Assembly: GCA_022432975.1 (NCBI GenBank)
Contig: CM039506.1
Coordinates: forward strand, 14,330,006-14,394,005
Direction of reading: 5' to 3'
Origin: Begonia masoniana
Taxonomy: Eukaryota > Streptophyta > Magnoliopsida > Cucurbitales > Begoniaceae
Length of the DNA: 64,000 nucleotides
The notes under the pieces: generated by a model
The model's database searches: none
The model's input: the letters and a program-made list of their open reading frames with translations, nothing else
What the model was told of the DNA's origin: nothing
Position numbers and translations under genes: made by a program
Shown here: positions 36,836-48,235 of the stretch, piece after piece
How positions within the stretch are numbered: the stretch's first letter is position 1
Layout: each line of letters begins with the position of its first letter

Positions 36836-37850
36836 TTATAGATTAAACCTTTGGAATTCAGTCTCTAGGGCTAATGGTATGTCAAGAATCAAGGCTGAGG
36901 CTGAAGTTGTCACTCTACTCAAAGCATCTGCCACAACATTTGCTTTGCCGGGATGGTATTTAATCTCAAAATCATAATCCTTTACAAATTCCAACCATCG
37001 ACGTTGCCTCATATTTAATTCCTTCTGTGTGAAGATATATTTCAGACTTTTATGGTCCGAGAATATTTCACAAGTTTGTCCATACAGGTAATGCCTCCAA
37101 ATCTTAAGTGCAAATACCACTGCAGCTAATTCCAAGTCATGTGTAGGGTAATTCTTCTCATGTGTTTTCAACTGTCTAGAAGCATAAGCTATTACTTTAC
37201 CATCTTGCATCAACACACAACCAAGACCAATTTTGGAAGCATCACAATAAATGCTAAATTTACCATTTTCAACAGGAAGGGTTAATATTGGGGCATTGGT
37301 CAGTTTCTGTTTCAAAGTCTGGAAACTGGATTCGCATTCCTCTGTCCATGCATACTTAATATTTTTCCTAGTTAACCGAGTGAGGGGTGTAGCAATCTTC
37401 GAGAATCCTTCAATAAATTTCTTGTAGTATTCTGCTAACCCAAGAAAACTCCAAATATCTGTAGCATTCTTCAGTTGGGGCCACTCCTTAACTGCATGAA
37501 CCTCGGCTGGATCCACAAATATTCCATCACCCGATATCACATGACCAAGAAAGTGAACTTTGTCCAGCCAAAACTCGCACTTGGAATACTTGGCGTAAAG
37601 TTGGTGCTGCCTTAGTACCCCTAACACCAAACTCAAATGTCTTGCATAATCATCCGCAGTACGTAAGTAGATTAAGATATCATCTATAAACACTATGACG
37701 AATTTATCTAAATAATCGTGGAACACTATATTCATAAGGTCCATGAAGGCTGCCGGTGCATTTGTCAATCCAAAGGACATAACCAAAAACTCATAATGTC
37801 CATACCTTGTGCGAAAGGCAGTCTTTGGGATATTTTAAGATTTAACTTTC
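36836..37850 (-). pseudogene. Chromovirus reverse transcriptase (palm/thumb) and RNase H
   Basis: The minus-strand frame has the RT motifs [17 protein letters not shown] and [12 protein letters not shown], the latter holding the catalytic Asp pair, then [17 protein letters not shown]. The thumb ([17 protein letters not shown]) is followed by RNase H motifs [31 protein letters not shown] and [15 protein letters not shown], ending [10 protein letters not shown] stop separates it from the next frame at 36832, and stops near 37840 and 37910 separate it from the N-terminal RT part. Confidence 0.9.
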
Positions 37851-37906
37851 AATTGATAGTAACCTGACCTTAGATCAATTTTAGAGAAGACTCTTGCACC
37901 ACTAAG

Positions 37907-38971
37907 TTAGTCGAATAAATCGTCAATCCTTGGCAATGGATACTTGTTCTTGACAGTTAGCTTATTTAGTTCTCGATAATCAATGCACATCCGCATCAAT
38001 CCGTCCTTCTTTTTGACAAAAAGGACAGGTGCACCCCACAGTGAAAAGCTAGGGCGTATGAACCCTTTCTCCAACAGATCCTCCAACTGTTTCTTTAATT
38101 CTTTAAGTTCTGTTGATGCTAACCTATATGGATTCTTAGATACAGGCTCAGCGCCTGGGTAAACATCCACAACAAATTCAATTTCCCTATCTGGTAGTAA
38201 ACCAGGAAAGTCATCTAAAAATACTTCAGGAAAGTCTTGGACAACTAAGACATTTTGAGGATTTGCCTTTCCTACAAGTTGTGTGTCTAAAACGCTAGCT
38301 AAGAAGCACAAATACTCTCTACCTAGGGAAGGTCTAGTGTTAATAGAAGTCATCACAGACATTTCCTTATTCTTCATCGATGCTTGAAAGGTATGTTTTA
38401 AACTACCAGGGGGTTGGAAGCTAACTATTCCAGTCCTACAATCAATTATGGCATGGTGCTTAAACAACCAGCCCATTCCTAAGATTACATCAAATCTCAT
38501 TATATCCATAATGATGAGATCAGCCGGTAGATTCTTATTTCCTACTAACACAATACAATTAAGCATCACTCGGCTAGAGTGCATGCATTCACCAGAGGAT
38601 AACGCGACATTAAACATATGTTCAGATGGCGTAGGTTGTACATCTAGCTTAACAGCAAATGCAGATGTTATAAATAAATGCGTTGCACCAGAATCTATTA
38701 AAGTAAAAGCAGGTATAGAGTTGATCAATATAGTACCTGACACTACAACGGGCTGTTCTTCACCCGACTCAATCATGGAGAATATCCTCGGTTTAATCAT
38801 AGCAGGACCACTCTTAAAAGCTGGGCAGTCTCTGCTAATATGGCCGACCTTGTTACAATTGTAGCATCTGGTGATTCTAGGCTTCGGGCATTCTTTGAAC
38901 GTGTGTCCAACCTCCTCACAGTTGAAACACTTCCCAAAGTTCAATCTACACTCGCCCGAGTGGTTCTTCAA
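37907..38971 (-). pseudogene. Chromovirus zinc knuckle, protease and RT N-terminus
   Basis: Read on the minus strand, two cysteine motifs ([14 protein letters not shown] and [14 protein letters not shown], both CX2CX4HX4C) end gag. The protease follows, with active site [12 protein letters not shown] and the later [19 protein letters not shown] begins with [18 protein letters not shown], then [12 protein letters not shown] and [20 protein letters not shown]. The frame stays open for 354 codons, long for a dead copy, and stops shortly after [10 protein letters not shown]. Confidence 0.9.
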
Positions 38972-39034
38972 ACACTTAGGACACAGGGGAAATTTCCTGG
39001 CATTCTGTATTTTCCCTCCTGTTCCCTGGCTATT

Positions 39035-39876
39035 CTAGCCTTCACTTGACCTCTTCATTTCTCTTTGTTGGTGTGGCTGGATAAACTTTTGTGAGACCTC
39101 CTTTGGTCCAGCACACTTCCTTTCAGCTTCTTCCACTTCCAGAGCAGTGGACACAACTTCGTTGAATGTCAAGCCTTTAATACCACAAAATTTAACTCCT
39201 CGGTAAATTTTCGGCTTCAGCCCATGCACAAATTTGAACACCTTGTCCTCGTCCTTGTGAGCAAAATGTTCAGCAAACCTGGACAGGGACTCGAATTGCC
39301 TACTGTACTTGGCCACAAACCCTGTCTGCTTTAAGTTCAGAAACTCCAACTTCTTTGCGGTTTAGACAGTGCTGTTAAAATACTTCTCATAGAAATGTCC
39401 TTGAATTGTGACCAAGGCATCGCCAAAACATCAGTGGTGGTCTCTATTGTTTCCTACCAAAGTTGAGCATCACCAGCCAAATGAAATGTTGCCAACGTGA
39501 CCTTGTCTCCTTCTTCAATGTTGGCGCACCTAAACATACTCTCAATCTTCCTAAGCCACCCTTCAACAATAACTGGATCAGATGACTGTCCATCAAACGT
39601 GGGTGGTCGTAGCCTCCTGAATCTATCTCCAGAATGTTCATTGCTATAACTCGAGTTGGCACTTCCCTGTACCTCTCGGTTGAACAGCACTCCTAACTGA
39701 TCGGACTGCTGACGCACTAGGTCTGTTCGTTGACGGACCAAATCTGTCAGCTGCCTAATCACGCTAGGATCTTCTTCACGTCCCGGATTCAGTATCTCTC
39801 TTGGTACTCTTGGTCTTCCTGGTCGTCTAGACATCTTACTATATTCCTGCACAGGGTTAACTACTCTCATAAACAT
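39035..39876 (-). pseudogene. Chromovirus gag
   Basis: A likely start at 39834 (minus strand) gives SRRPGRPRVPREI, a basic AT-hook-like N-terminus, then a Gln-rich region (DLVRQRTDLVRQQSDQLGVL). The conserved gag core follows (FRRLRPPTFDGQSSDPV, WLRKIESMFRC, DKVTLATFHLAGDAQLW). After a break near 39350-39450 it resumes with EFLNLKQTGFVAKYSRQFES and VVSTALEVEEAERKCAG. A stop and a frame shift divide it. The primer-binding site lies about 140 bp upstream. Confidence 0.85.
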
Positions 39877-39974
39877 CTAATAACTAAGGCTAACATAAAC
39901 ACTTACAGTTGTTGGAGTACTCTCATGCGACGATCGGCACTGATGAGTAATCTTTTGAACGGTTTAACTGAATG

Positions 39975-39986
39975 TCTCTGATACCA
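39975..39986 (-). promoter_or_regulatory. Primer-binding site of chromovirus 33174-43196
   Basis: The minus strand reads TGGTATCAGAGA, three bases inside the 5' LTR end at 39990. It matches the initiator tRNA-Met site of plant Ty3/gypsy elements. Confidence 0.85.
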
Positions 39987-40960
39987 TACTATAACGCCCC
40001 GAGTTATCTGAACCTGGTTCGTCACACATAATACTAAACCGAACTATGACTTTTTGAGAAAATTTTAAAATTTCATTCAACGATCAAGACTTGACCCTTA
40101 AAACATTAAAACTTGCAGCGGAAAAACATTTGTATGAACAACATTTATTAAATTGTTAAAATATTGAAGACAGTTGGTTGAAAAAGAAAAGAAAACAGAA
40201 CACATATACCACTGAATAGTTCCAGCGGTAGATATAGAGACAAAAGAGTCTCGGTGGTAGAAGCCGTACAAATTACATCTTCCACTCACAAAACGACAAC
40301 ATTTTACACTCGCATCCACTGCTCACAAACGACAAATCTCCTATTCACTTCTACCGCTCACAAATGACAAACATTCTCATCTCACATCTACCGATAGAAC
40401 AAGCTGCGTCTTCCGGTCACTAGACGACAAAAATCCTCAATTCACATCTACCGATCGCAAAATGACAAATTACTTCCTACATCTTCCGATAGATATAATA
40501 CTCAACATCACCCGGTCACAAAACGACAAATCTCCTATTCACTTCCACCGATGGACAACATCCACCGATAGACGATAACACTCAACATCCACCGGTGGAC
40601 TACATCCACCGATAGACAAAACACTCGACTTCTACCGATGGACTACATCCACCGATAGATATTACACTCAACATCTACCGATAGACATCATCTACCTATA
40701 GATCAAAAATACTCAACATCTACCGATAGACATTGTAACGACCTCCCCCCGCACCAGAGCTCACCCCCGAATCTGAGGTCAGGCAAGTCATGCAGTTCCC
40801 ACCGATGGGCTGCTGCCACGTGGGTCCCCGCAGGGCGGTACACGTGTACTCACGATCTTTCCTCCCCCTAAAGAGGGTTTTTGCCTTTTCCCCCACTTGA
40901 ACCCAGTACCTCAAGGACAAGTCTCTGGGCTACAAGTGAGGAGTACCACTTGAGCTAGTA

Positions 40961-41047
40961 AACACGAGGACTTCACAGTCGGTCACCCAACCTGGTACTA
41001 CTCTCGCCGAAACATGCTTAACTTCGGAGTTCTGATGGGATCCGGCG
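40961..41047 (-). pseudogene. 5S rRNA-derived core, first unit
   Basis: The minus strand contains GGATCCCATCAGAACTC, AAGTTAAGCATG, GGCGAGAGTAGTACCAGG and TTGGGTGACC, ending GTCCTCGTGTT. These are the middle and 3' parts of plant 5S rRNA, including the A box, intermediate element and C box of its internal pol III promoter. The first 25 or so bases of 5S rRNA and its very end are missing, so it is not a normal 5S gene. Confidence 0.85.
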
Positions 41048-41473
41048 CCGCTGTGCTACTAGCTCAAGTGGTACTCCTCACTTGTAGCCCAGGGACTTGT
41101 CCCTGAGGTACTGGGTTCGAGAAGGGGAAGGCAAAAACCCTCTTCAGGGGGAGGGAAGATCGTGAGTACACGTGTACCGCCCTGCGGGGACCCACGTGGC
41201 AGCAGCCCATCGGTGGGAACTGCATGACTTGCCTGGCCTCGTTTTTTGTAACGACCTCCCCCCGGACCAGGGCTCACCCCCGAATTCGAGGCCAGGCAAG
41301 TCGTGCAATTCCCACCGATGAGCTGCTGCCACGTGGGTCCCCGCAGGGCGGTACACGTGTACTCACGATCTTCCCACCCCCTGAAGAGTGTTTTTACCTT
41401 CCCTCCCACTTGAACCCAGTACCTCAGGGACAAGTCCCTAGGCTACAAGTGAGGAGTACCACTTGAGCTAGTA

Positions 41474-41560
41474 AACACGAGGACTTCCCAGTCGGTCACC
41501 CAACCTGGTACTACTCTCGCCGAAGCACGCTTAACTTCAGAGTTCTGATGGGATCCGGCG
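41474..41560 (-). pseudogene. 5S rRNA-derived core, second unit
   Basis: This is the same 5S-derived core as at 40961-41047 but closer to standard 5S rRNA. The A-box region reads AAGTTAAGCGTGCTT and the end is GGGAAGTCCTCGTGTT. The promoter elements are preserved better than expected for neutral decay. It lies between two inverted arms. Confidence 0.85.
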
Positions 41561-41572
41561 CCGCTGTGCTAC

Positions 41573-41637
41573 TAGCTCAAGTGGTACTCCTCACTTCTAG
41601 CCCAGGGACTTGTCCCTGAGGTACTGGGTTCAAGTGG
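41573..41637 (+). promoter_or_regulatory. tRNA-like pol III A and B boxes in the arm of the 5S palindrome
   Basis: TAGCTCAAGTGGTA (41573-41586) fits the A-box consensus and GGTTCAAGT (from 41627) approximates a B box, about 54 nt apart. The same pair is present in the other three arms (one reads GGTTCGAG), always pointing outward from the 5S core. Such boxes are typical of tRNA-derived SINE heads. Promoter function is inferred from sequence only. Confidence 0.45.
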
Positions 41638-43196
41638 GGGGGAAGGAAAAAACCCTCTTCAGGGGGAGGGAAGATCGTGAGTACACGTGTACCGCCTTGT
41701 GGGGACCCGCGTGGCAGCAGCCCATCGGTGGGAACTGTATGACTTGCCTGGCCTCGGATTCGGGGGTGAGCCCTGGTCCGGGGGGAGGTCGTTACAGACA
41801 TCATCTACTGATAGATCAGAAACACTCAACAGAAACAGCATAGCAAACAATTTCACTCTAAACAAAGAAAACTCCGACTACCAAAAGAACTTGAGCATTT
41901 TACTAAAATTCATTCAAAACTACTTAAATCCGTGCATTACTCCAAAATTTGGTAAAACCACTATTAAAACCAACAGAGTTACCATTATCAGAAAAGTCTC
42001 AAAATGTATTCAAAAACATTAAACTACCACCGTCATAAAAACTCTCAACATATTTAAATTGAATCATGGTTCACTAAACCTTCTCATCTACTGCCACCAG
42101 TTAAACTGCCCCATCAGTTGCCAGATCGATGCATGAATGCACCCCTCCAACTTGTCTAGTTCTCAGCAAACTCAGAGAACACACCTGCTGTCACTTCTTC
42201 ACCTACATCACAAAACTCATCTATTAGCCTGATACTAAGTAAGTAAAGCAGTAAAAAAATGGAATGCTGAAACATAAAATTCCTAGACATGTAGTTTCTA
42301 CTTTCTCATCTCAGTTGCATGTGCATTCGTTTCTGGTCTGATCCCCCTATGAAATTGGGAGTTGGATCACTTCTCCCAAAGTCATACATCCTCTCTCTCG
42401 ATTAAGGAGCAGATTAGTTTTCTTAATAACTATTCAGATCCCCCTGTGAAATTGGGAGTTGGATCACTTCTCCCAAAGTTATAAATCCCTTCATAAGTTA
42501 AGGGGCGAATTAGTTTCTTTAATAGTTTATCTGTTACAGTCCGTTCATTCCTTGCCATACTATTTCATGTAAATTCATTTTCGCATACTTTCAAAATATG
42601 ATGCATGACATACAGACACATTCAAGCATATATAATCCTACTGTTTTGTGATGTAGGCCCGAAGACACAAGCATACTTCACTTACCTGGTCTCCTGGAAA
42701 ATATTGGGTGGAAGACCTCGGGAGCTTACTCAAACCTAAAGTCATAGACAGAACATACATTAGACTTTCTTTAAACTCCATTCTAAACCGCTAGAATTCT
42801 AAAGACACTAGTTTGGAAGCTTAGTTCATTGAGCAATCCCGATTTACCACAAAACCCAAACTAGCTCAATCTTACGGCATTCTCAAAACTCACATTTATA
42901 CTCTCTCCAATCATCGATAGCTACCAGTACAGCAAGGAATCGAAATAGGACTCACCTAGTTTGGAGAAGAATCAAGTAGAAGAATCGCCTAGAGAGCTCT
43001 GCTGCTTGAGCTGAAGACCGAAAGAGGAAAATAGGGAATAGTGGCGGCTACAGTGCATTAATCACAAAGTCTCTATTTATCATTATGTCCTTACTTAGTC
43101 ACTGATTAACCTAATCAATAATTCTTCCAATTTCATCCATAAAATGTATACTATTAGTTGATAAGATAAGTTGGTTCAATAAAACCGGGTGTTACA

Positions 43197-43477
43197 ATAT
43201 CAGACTTTGGGATCGAGCTAAATGCATGCATTGCCCAAAAAATTCAGATTAAAGCCTTGAAGGTGGTATGTGTGCGCTACCTGATCAATCAAGATAAATT
43301 CTTCATTTCTCTCTCAAAGTAATCAGATGTGGTAGTCCTAACATGCATTTCACAATGCGTCTCTATATATTTTCTCCCATAACTGTTTTTTTTTTGCGTT
43401 TGATTCTTGATAAGTGCCTCAACCTCCAATATAATCTGGCAACTGAACCAGTCTGCCTTCAGGCTGCGTGAACTCAT
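43197..43477 (-). pseudogene. Mutator-like transposase, upstream part
   Basis: The minus strand gives TTSDYFEREMKNLS, TTFKALI and HAFSSIPKSDI. The last joins the segment at 33173 (SFNNLSEFFNALI) across the chromovirus insertion. The part upstream is cut by the assembly gap at 43478. Stops are frequent. It is recognisable mainly because the two halves read together as a MULE transposase. Confidence 0.6.
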
Positions 43478-43577
43478 NNNNNNNNNNNNNNNNNNNNNNN
43501 NNNNNNNNNNNNNNNNNNNNNNNNNNNNNNNNNNNNNNNNNNNNNNNNNNNNNNNNNNNNNNNNNNNNNNNNNNNNN
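43478..43577. other. Assembly gap of 100 N
   Basis: Exactly 100 undetermined bases, a standard placeholder length, followed by a run of 17 A. MULE sequence lies on the left and chromovirus gag on the right. The true distance and the sequence between them are unknown. Confidence 0.99.
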
Positions 43578-43594
43578 AAAAAAAAAAAAAAAAA

Positions 43595-44208
43595 TGTAGC
43601 ATCTGGTGATTCTAGGCTTCGAGCATTCCTTGAACGTGTGTCCAACCTCCTCACAGTTGAAGCACTTCCCAAAGCCCAGTCTGCATTCCCCCGGGTGGTT
43701 CTTCAAACACTTAGGACACTAGGGAAATTTCCTGACATTCTGTACCTTCCCTCCTGCTCCTTGGCTATTTTGGCCTTCACTTGGTCTCTTCGTTCCTCTT
43801 AGTTGGTGTGGCTGGTTAAACCTTTGTGGGATCTCCTTTGGTCCAGCACACTTCCTTTCAGCTTCTTCAACTTCCAAAGCAGTAGACACAACCTCGCTGA
43901 ATGTCAAGCCTTTAATACCACAAAATTTAACCCCTCGGTAGATTTCTGGCTTCAGTCCATGCATAAATTTAAACACCTTATCCTCTTCCTTGTGAGCAAA
44001 ATGTCCAGCAAACCTGGACAAGGACTCAAATTGTCTACTGTACTCGGCCACAGACCCTGTCTGCTTCAAGTTTAGAAACTCCAATTTCTTCGCGGTTTGG
44101 ATTGTGCTGTTAAAATACTTCTCATAGAAGACGTCCTTGAACTGTGACCAAGGCATCGCCATAACATCAGTGGTGGTCTCTATTGTTTCCCACCAGAGTT
44201 GAGCTTCA
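43595..44208 (-). pseudogene. Second chromovirus copy: gag middle and zinc knuckle
   Basis: Minus strand 44162-43719 carries AMPWSQFKDVFYEKYFNS, EFLNLKQTGSVAEYSRQFES and TALEVEEAERKCAG. After a stop, 43706-43595 has the knuckle [14 protein letters not shown]. It is a close relative of gag at 39035-39876. It breaks off at the A-run next to the gap. Its N-terminal part continues at 45455 after a solo LTR. Confidence 0.85.
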
Positions 44209-45454
44209 TGTTGTGAAAAATCGTGATACGCAAGTGTACGTGTCGCACAAGTAATATAGTTTTTAAGTAAGAGTCGAACCCACGAGGAATAGTTTTACTA
44301 AAATATTAACTTAAATTAATTTTAAATTAATTGGACTAAAACACTTTAATTTCTATTAAAAAGATTTTATTTTTATTTGATTTTAAATTAAACAATTAAA
44401 TAACTAAAATAATTGAAATAAACTAATTAGGAAACTAAAATAAATGACAGGAATATAATTAAAGATTTTGTAAATATCAAGAAAGAATCTAGGGATTCTG
44501 ATTTCACATCCACTTTCCTATTTAATATCCCTAATTTAGTTAATATTTCTTAATCCTACGTGTTGATAGCGATTTTTCTATTTTAATTATTATTCTCTCC
44601 CGAGCTATAATAATATTATCCAACTAACAGGTTATCACCTCCCGGTCTCAAACTCAAATCAGTTGAATACATTAAGTGCAGAAAATCATAAAACTACATA
44701 AAAGTCCTAGCTATCCCTAGTCTAGAATCAGTTTATGGTAAACTCATCAATGCCCAGTTATTTCGCAACTTCCGTCTTTTGAAACAACCCTAAAAATCTT
44801 AATTTTGGTGATCAGGCAAAATTAAGTATGAAGAACAGACAAGAATACTCAACACGATATTGAAAAAAGGAAAATAAAAACTAAATTAGAAATATTAAAC
44901 AGTCGAGTTTCAGTTACATCATAACCCTAGAAAATAAATTTAGTTCATGAATGAGAAAAAGAAAATAAAACAAAAATTACAGAAGTTCATAGTTCAGAAG
45001 AAAAAGGGAAAGAAAAACTATGCTGAAAATAATTCTCGAAGCTCTCGCTTCGTTCCGGTTTCCGTCTCCTTTGCCTCCTCTTTGTTCTCTCGCCTCTCCT
45101 CTATTCTGAATGACTTCAATTAGGTTAACATATAACCTATTTATCAATTAATTTGAAGCCCAGCCCACAATCATCTTCGACGGCTAAGATTAAAACAAGC
45201 TTCAACGGTCCAGATTTAAACACCTCCATCAATTAAAATAGCCGATTGATCAACGGTTGAAATTAAAACAATTAAAATATCCGATCGATCGACAATTGCT
45301 CGCTTTTCTTCTGGAATGATTTCATCGAAACCTGTAATTCTCCAATTTTTCTACACACTCACCAAATACATGAGAATTTTTATATACTTTGAGTAAAACT
45401 CATCAATTCAAGTATTAAAGAGTATAATAAAGTGTGTAAAATACACACTTATCA
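44209..45454 (-). repeat. Solo LTR of an Athila/Tat-like family, target duplication CTTCA
   Basis: The 1246-bp block runs TGTTGTGAAAAATCG...ACACTTATCA on the plus strand with perfect 5-bp repeats CTTCA (44204-44208 and 45455-45459). It interrupts the gag frame cleanly. The stretch ACGCAAGTGTACGTGTCGCA and GTCGAACCCACGAGGA resemble the LTR at 50290-51871, so the source is probably the same broad family. Orientation is inferred from that resemblance. Confidence 0.9.
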
Positions 45455-45821
45455 CTTCACCAGCCAAGTGGAATGTTGCCAACGTGACCTTGTCTCCTTC
45501 TCCAATTTTGGCACACCTAAACATACTCTCAATCTTTCTAAGCCATCCATCAGCAATAACTGGATCAGATGACTGTCCATCAAACGTGGGTGGTCTTAGT
45601 CTCCGAAATCTATCTCCAGAATGTTCATTGCTAGAACCCGAGTTGGCACTTCCTTGCACCTCTCGGTTCAACAGTACTCCTAGTTGGTCAGACTGTTGGC
45701 GCACTAGATCAGTTTGCTGACGCACTAAATCCGTCAGCTGCCTAATCACACTAGGCTCCTCTTCCTCTCTCACATTTGGCATATCTCTTGGCACTCTAGG
45801 TCTCCCTGGGCGTCTGGCCAT
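45455..45821 (-). pseudogene. Second chromovirus copy: gag N-terminus
   Basis: The minus-strand frame from 45821 starts ARRPGRPRVPRDMPNV (AT-hook-like), then DLVRQQSDQLGVLLNREVQG, FRRLRPPTFDGQSSDPVI and DKVTLATFHLAGE. It is very close to gag at 39454-39876 and is interrupted by the solo LTR. The primer-binding site, TGGTATCAGAGA, is on the minus strand at 45962-45973. Confidence 0.88.
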
Positions 45822-45976
45822 TGTACTAAATTCCTGTACAGGGTTAATTACACTCTTAAATATCTATTAACTAAGGTTAACATAAACACTTACAGTTGTT
45901 GAAGTACTTCCATGCAACGATTGGCACTGATGAGTAATCTTTTGAACGGTTTAACTGAATGTCTCTGATACCATAC

Positions 45977-48235
45977 TGTAAGGCCCCGAATTTTATAAAC
46001 CCGGTTCATTACTCATAGCTCGAACATAACTAAGAAACTTTGGACTAAATTTAAAACTTCGCTCGAAAGTCAAAATTTGACATTTTCTAAAACCTCAAAA
46101 CATTTAAAGACTTGCAGCGGAAATCATTTGAGCAAAAATAGAGTTAAACAAAACCATAGAATAGTGCTTGAATAATCGGTTGGGATGTTAAGGAATAATC
46201 GGTCAAAAGAAATAAAGGTTTAAATCGCGAAATACTTTAAAAGTTGCAAAGGTCAAACGCATCTGCCGCTGAGCAAAGTCAACGGAAGAGGTTGAAACAG
46301 ATAGCAAAAGACTTCTTCCAGTGACTAAACGACAAAAACTTCAACTACATCATCCAGTAAGCTTAACACACGACATCCACCGATCACTAAATGACAAGAC
46401 TTCTACTACATCATCCGGTGACGTCAGCTGGACGATTTCCTTCATCCGATCGACTAAATCTCACATCCACCGGTGACGTCAACCGGATGATTTCCTTCAT
46501 CCGATCGACTAAACCTCACATCCACCGGTGACGTCAGCCGGATGATTTCCTTCATCCGATCGACTAACCTCACATCCACCGGTGACGTCAGCCGGATGAT
46601 TTCCTTCATCTGATCGACTAACCTCACATCCACCGGTGATGTCAGCCGGATGATTTCCTTCATCTGATCGACTAATCTCACATCCACCGGTGAACTTCAT
46701 TCACCTATGATGGAACTTACCAACTTCACTCAAAGCATTCAAAACAACCTGACCCCAAATAACATTTGACATTCAACAAATAACCATTAACAAAAGAACA
46801 ACATCTGTATCCTCGACATAACTTTGAAAATGATAAACTCCAACTACATTTAAATCACGTTTTCTTTGGCAGAGAAGAAATTCCCAAAGGTATCAAAACA
46901 TCAAATAACTACTAAGACTTCACCTACAGACAAGTGTTAAAACCAACAGAGTACTTTTATCAGAAAGTCTCAAGGGAATGTATTCAAAAACATTAAAATC
47001 ACTTCTGTCATTAGAAAACTCAACATACTTAAATCAAATCATAGCTCACTGAATCTTCACTTCTTCAGACACCAGTTAATCCGCCTCATCAGTATACCAA
47101 ATCGAGGCAGAGAAGTGCTCCTCCAACTTCACCTATTCTTCAGCGAACTCGGTAAACACACCTGCTGTCACTTCTTCACCTACATCACAAAACTCGTCTA
47201 TTAGCCTAATGCTAAGTAAGTAAAGCAGTAATGAAATGAAATGCTGATATCTGAATTCCTAAACATGTAATTTCTACTTTCTCATCTCAGTTGTTCATTC
47301 ATTGTTTCTGTTCAGATCCCCCTGTGAAATTGGGAGTTGGATCAACTCTCCCAAAGTATAAATATCCACTGACTCATTAAGGGGTGGATTAATTCCCTTA
47401 ATAGTAATCTGATTCACATGGCTGTTTTCGATCCCCCTGTTCGATGGGAAGCGGATCAAATTTCCCAAAGTCTACATATCCACTGTCTCATTAAGGAGCG
47501 GATTATTTCCCTTAACAGTAAATCTGTTTCGCATAGCTGTTTCATTATGTTCATTCCTTACTATGCCAACATGCATTCAAATTCATTTTCGTATACTTTT
47601 AAAACATGATGCATAACATACAGACACATTCAAATAAACATATTCCTAATGTTTTGTTATGTAGGACCGAAGGCGCAAGCAAACTTCACTTACCTGGTCT
47701 CTTGGAAATCGCTCGGTTTCAACTACTTTGGAAGCCCTGTTCACCTAATGTCATAAACAAAATACCATTCAGATCTTCACTAAACCTCATCCTACACCAT
47801 TCACAAACCTAAGGAGCTAGTTTAGAAGTTCGGATCATCGCACATTCTTGATTCAACACTAACCCGAACTCAACTCACTCACAGCATTCTCAAAAATACA
47901 CTCATTGCACTCTCTCTGCTATCTAGCCACTAAATCTTGAAAAAACGAAGGGAAAACTTACCTAGTTTGAGGAAATGGAGATCGAAGGGGAAAATCACTT
48001 GGAGCTCTGTTGAGCTTAAGCTGAATACCGAGAAGGAAAATGAAGAAACAGTGGCGGCTAAACCTCATTAAATCTTTTCTTAAATATGTTATCCACAATA
48101 AATTTCAATTTACCATTTTATCTTTACTCATTCACTTATTAACCTAATCACTAAATCACTCAAATTTTAATTTTTTTTTTAAATATTCTCTATAAATGGA
48201 AAAGGTAAATCGGTTAATAGAAACCGGGTGTTACA
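45977..48235 (-). repeat. 5' LTR of the second chromovirus copy
   Basis: The plus strand runs from TGTAAGGCCCCGAA to ACCGGGTGTTACA (2259 bp). It flanks a primer-binding site and gag, so it is the 5' LTR; the partner is lost. The candidate leader on the minus strand has a mini-exon at 47694-47744 and a second intron 47180-47693. The hairpin at 47665-47674 has one mispair. A minisatellite sits at 46420-46691. Confidence 0.9.
46420..46691. repeat. Minisatellite, five units of 54-55 bp, inside an LTR
   Basis: Five tandem copies of a unit containing GATGATTTCCTTCATC and CATCCACCGGTGACGTCAG differ at a few bases. They lie near the 3' end of the LTR (minus orientation), where sister LTRs have other short-repeat clusters. 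The apparent open frames over this array are only a consequence of the period. Confidence 0.95.

Larger units (their letters stand above)
40734..41796. mobile_element. Palindromic element carrying 5S rRNA sequence, two tandem units
   Basis: The insert is flanked by 5-bp repeats GACAT (40729-40733 and 41797-41801) and disrupts an LTR whose uninterrupted copy is at 33174. It has two head-to-tail units, 40734-41241 and 41247-41796, joined by a T-run. The complete second unit is a large palindrome: a left arm (41247-41472) starting TGTAACGACCTCCCCCC, a 5S rRNA-like core, and an inverted right arm (about 41569-41796) ending GGGGGGAGGTCGTTACA. The first unit lacks the last 40 bases or so of its right arm. 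5S sequence plus TG...CA ends and a 5-bp duplication recall Cassandra TRIM elements, but no primer-binding site or polypurine tract is seen and the palindromic form is unlike a TRIM. Confidence 0.8.
39990..43196 (-). repeat. 5' LTR of chromovirus 33174-43196, carrying a nested insertion
   Basis: The LTR matches 33174-35344 along its length except for the 1063-bp insertion 40734-41796 and small indels (for example near 43060). Its first base pair is altered (TATAACGCC instead of TGTAACGCC). The candidate leader on the minus strand has a mini-exon at 42686-42735 and a second intron 42203-42685. A hairpin with a G-U pair in the stem lies at 42657-42666. The target duplication ATATC follows at 43197. 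Confidence 0.95.

Noticed and set aside
40961..41560. Functional 5S rRNA genes
   Set aside because: Both cores lack the 5' quarter and the exact 3' end of 5S rRNA and sit in an insertion element. There is no normal 5S repeat array.
40720..41843. Several open frames of 66-124 codons across the 5S palindrome
   Set aside because: They recur in both orientations because the arms are inverted repeats, and they match no protein family. Coding is not supported.
46454..46700. Repeat proteins encoded over the 54-bp minisatellite
   Set aside because: The period of 54 is a multiple of three, so open frames arise without selection. There is no start context or known domain.
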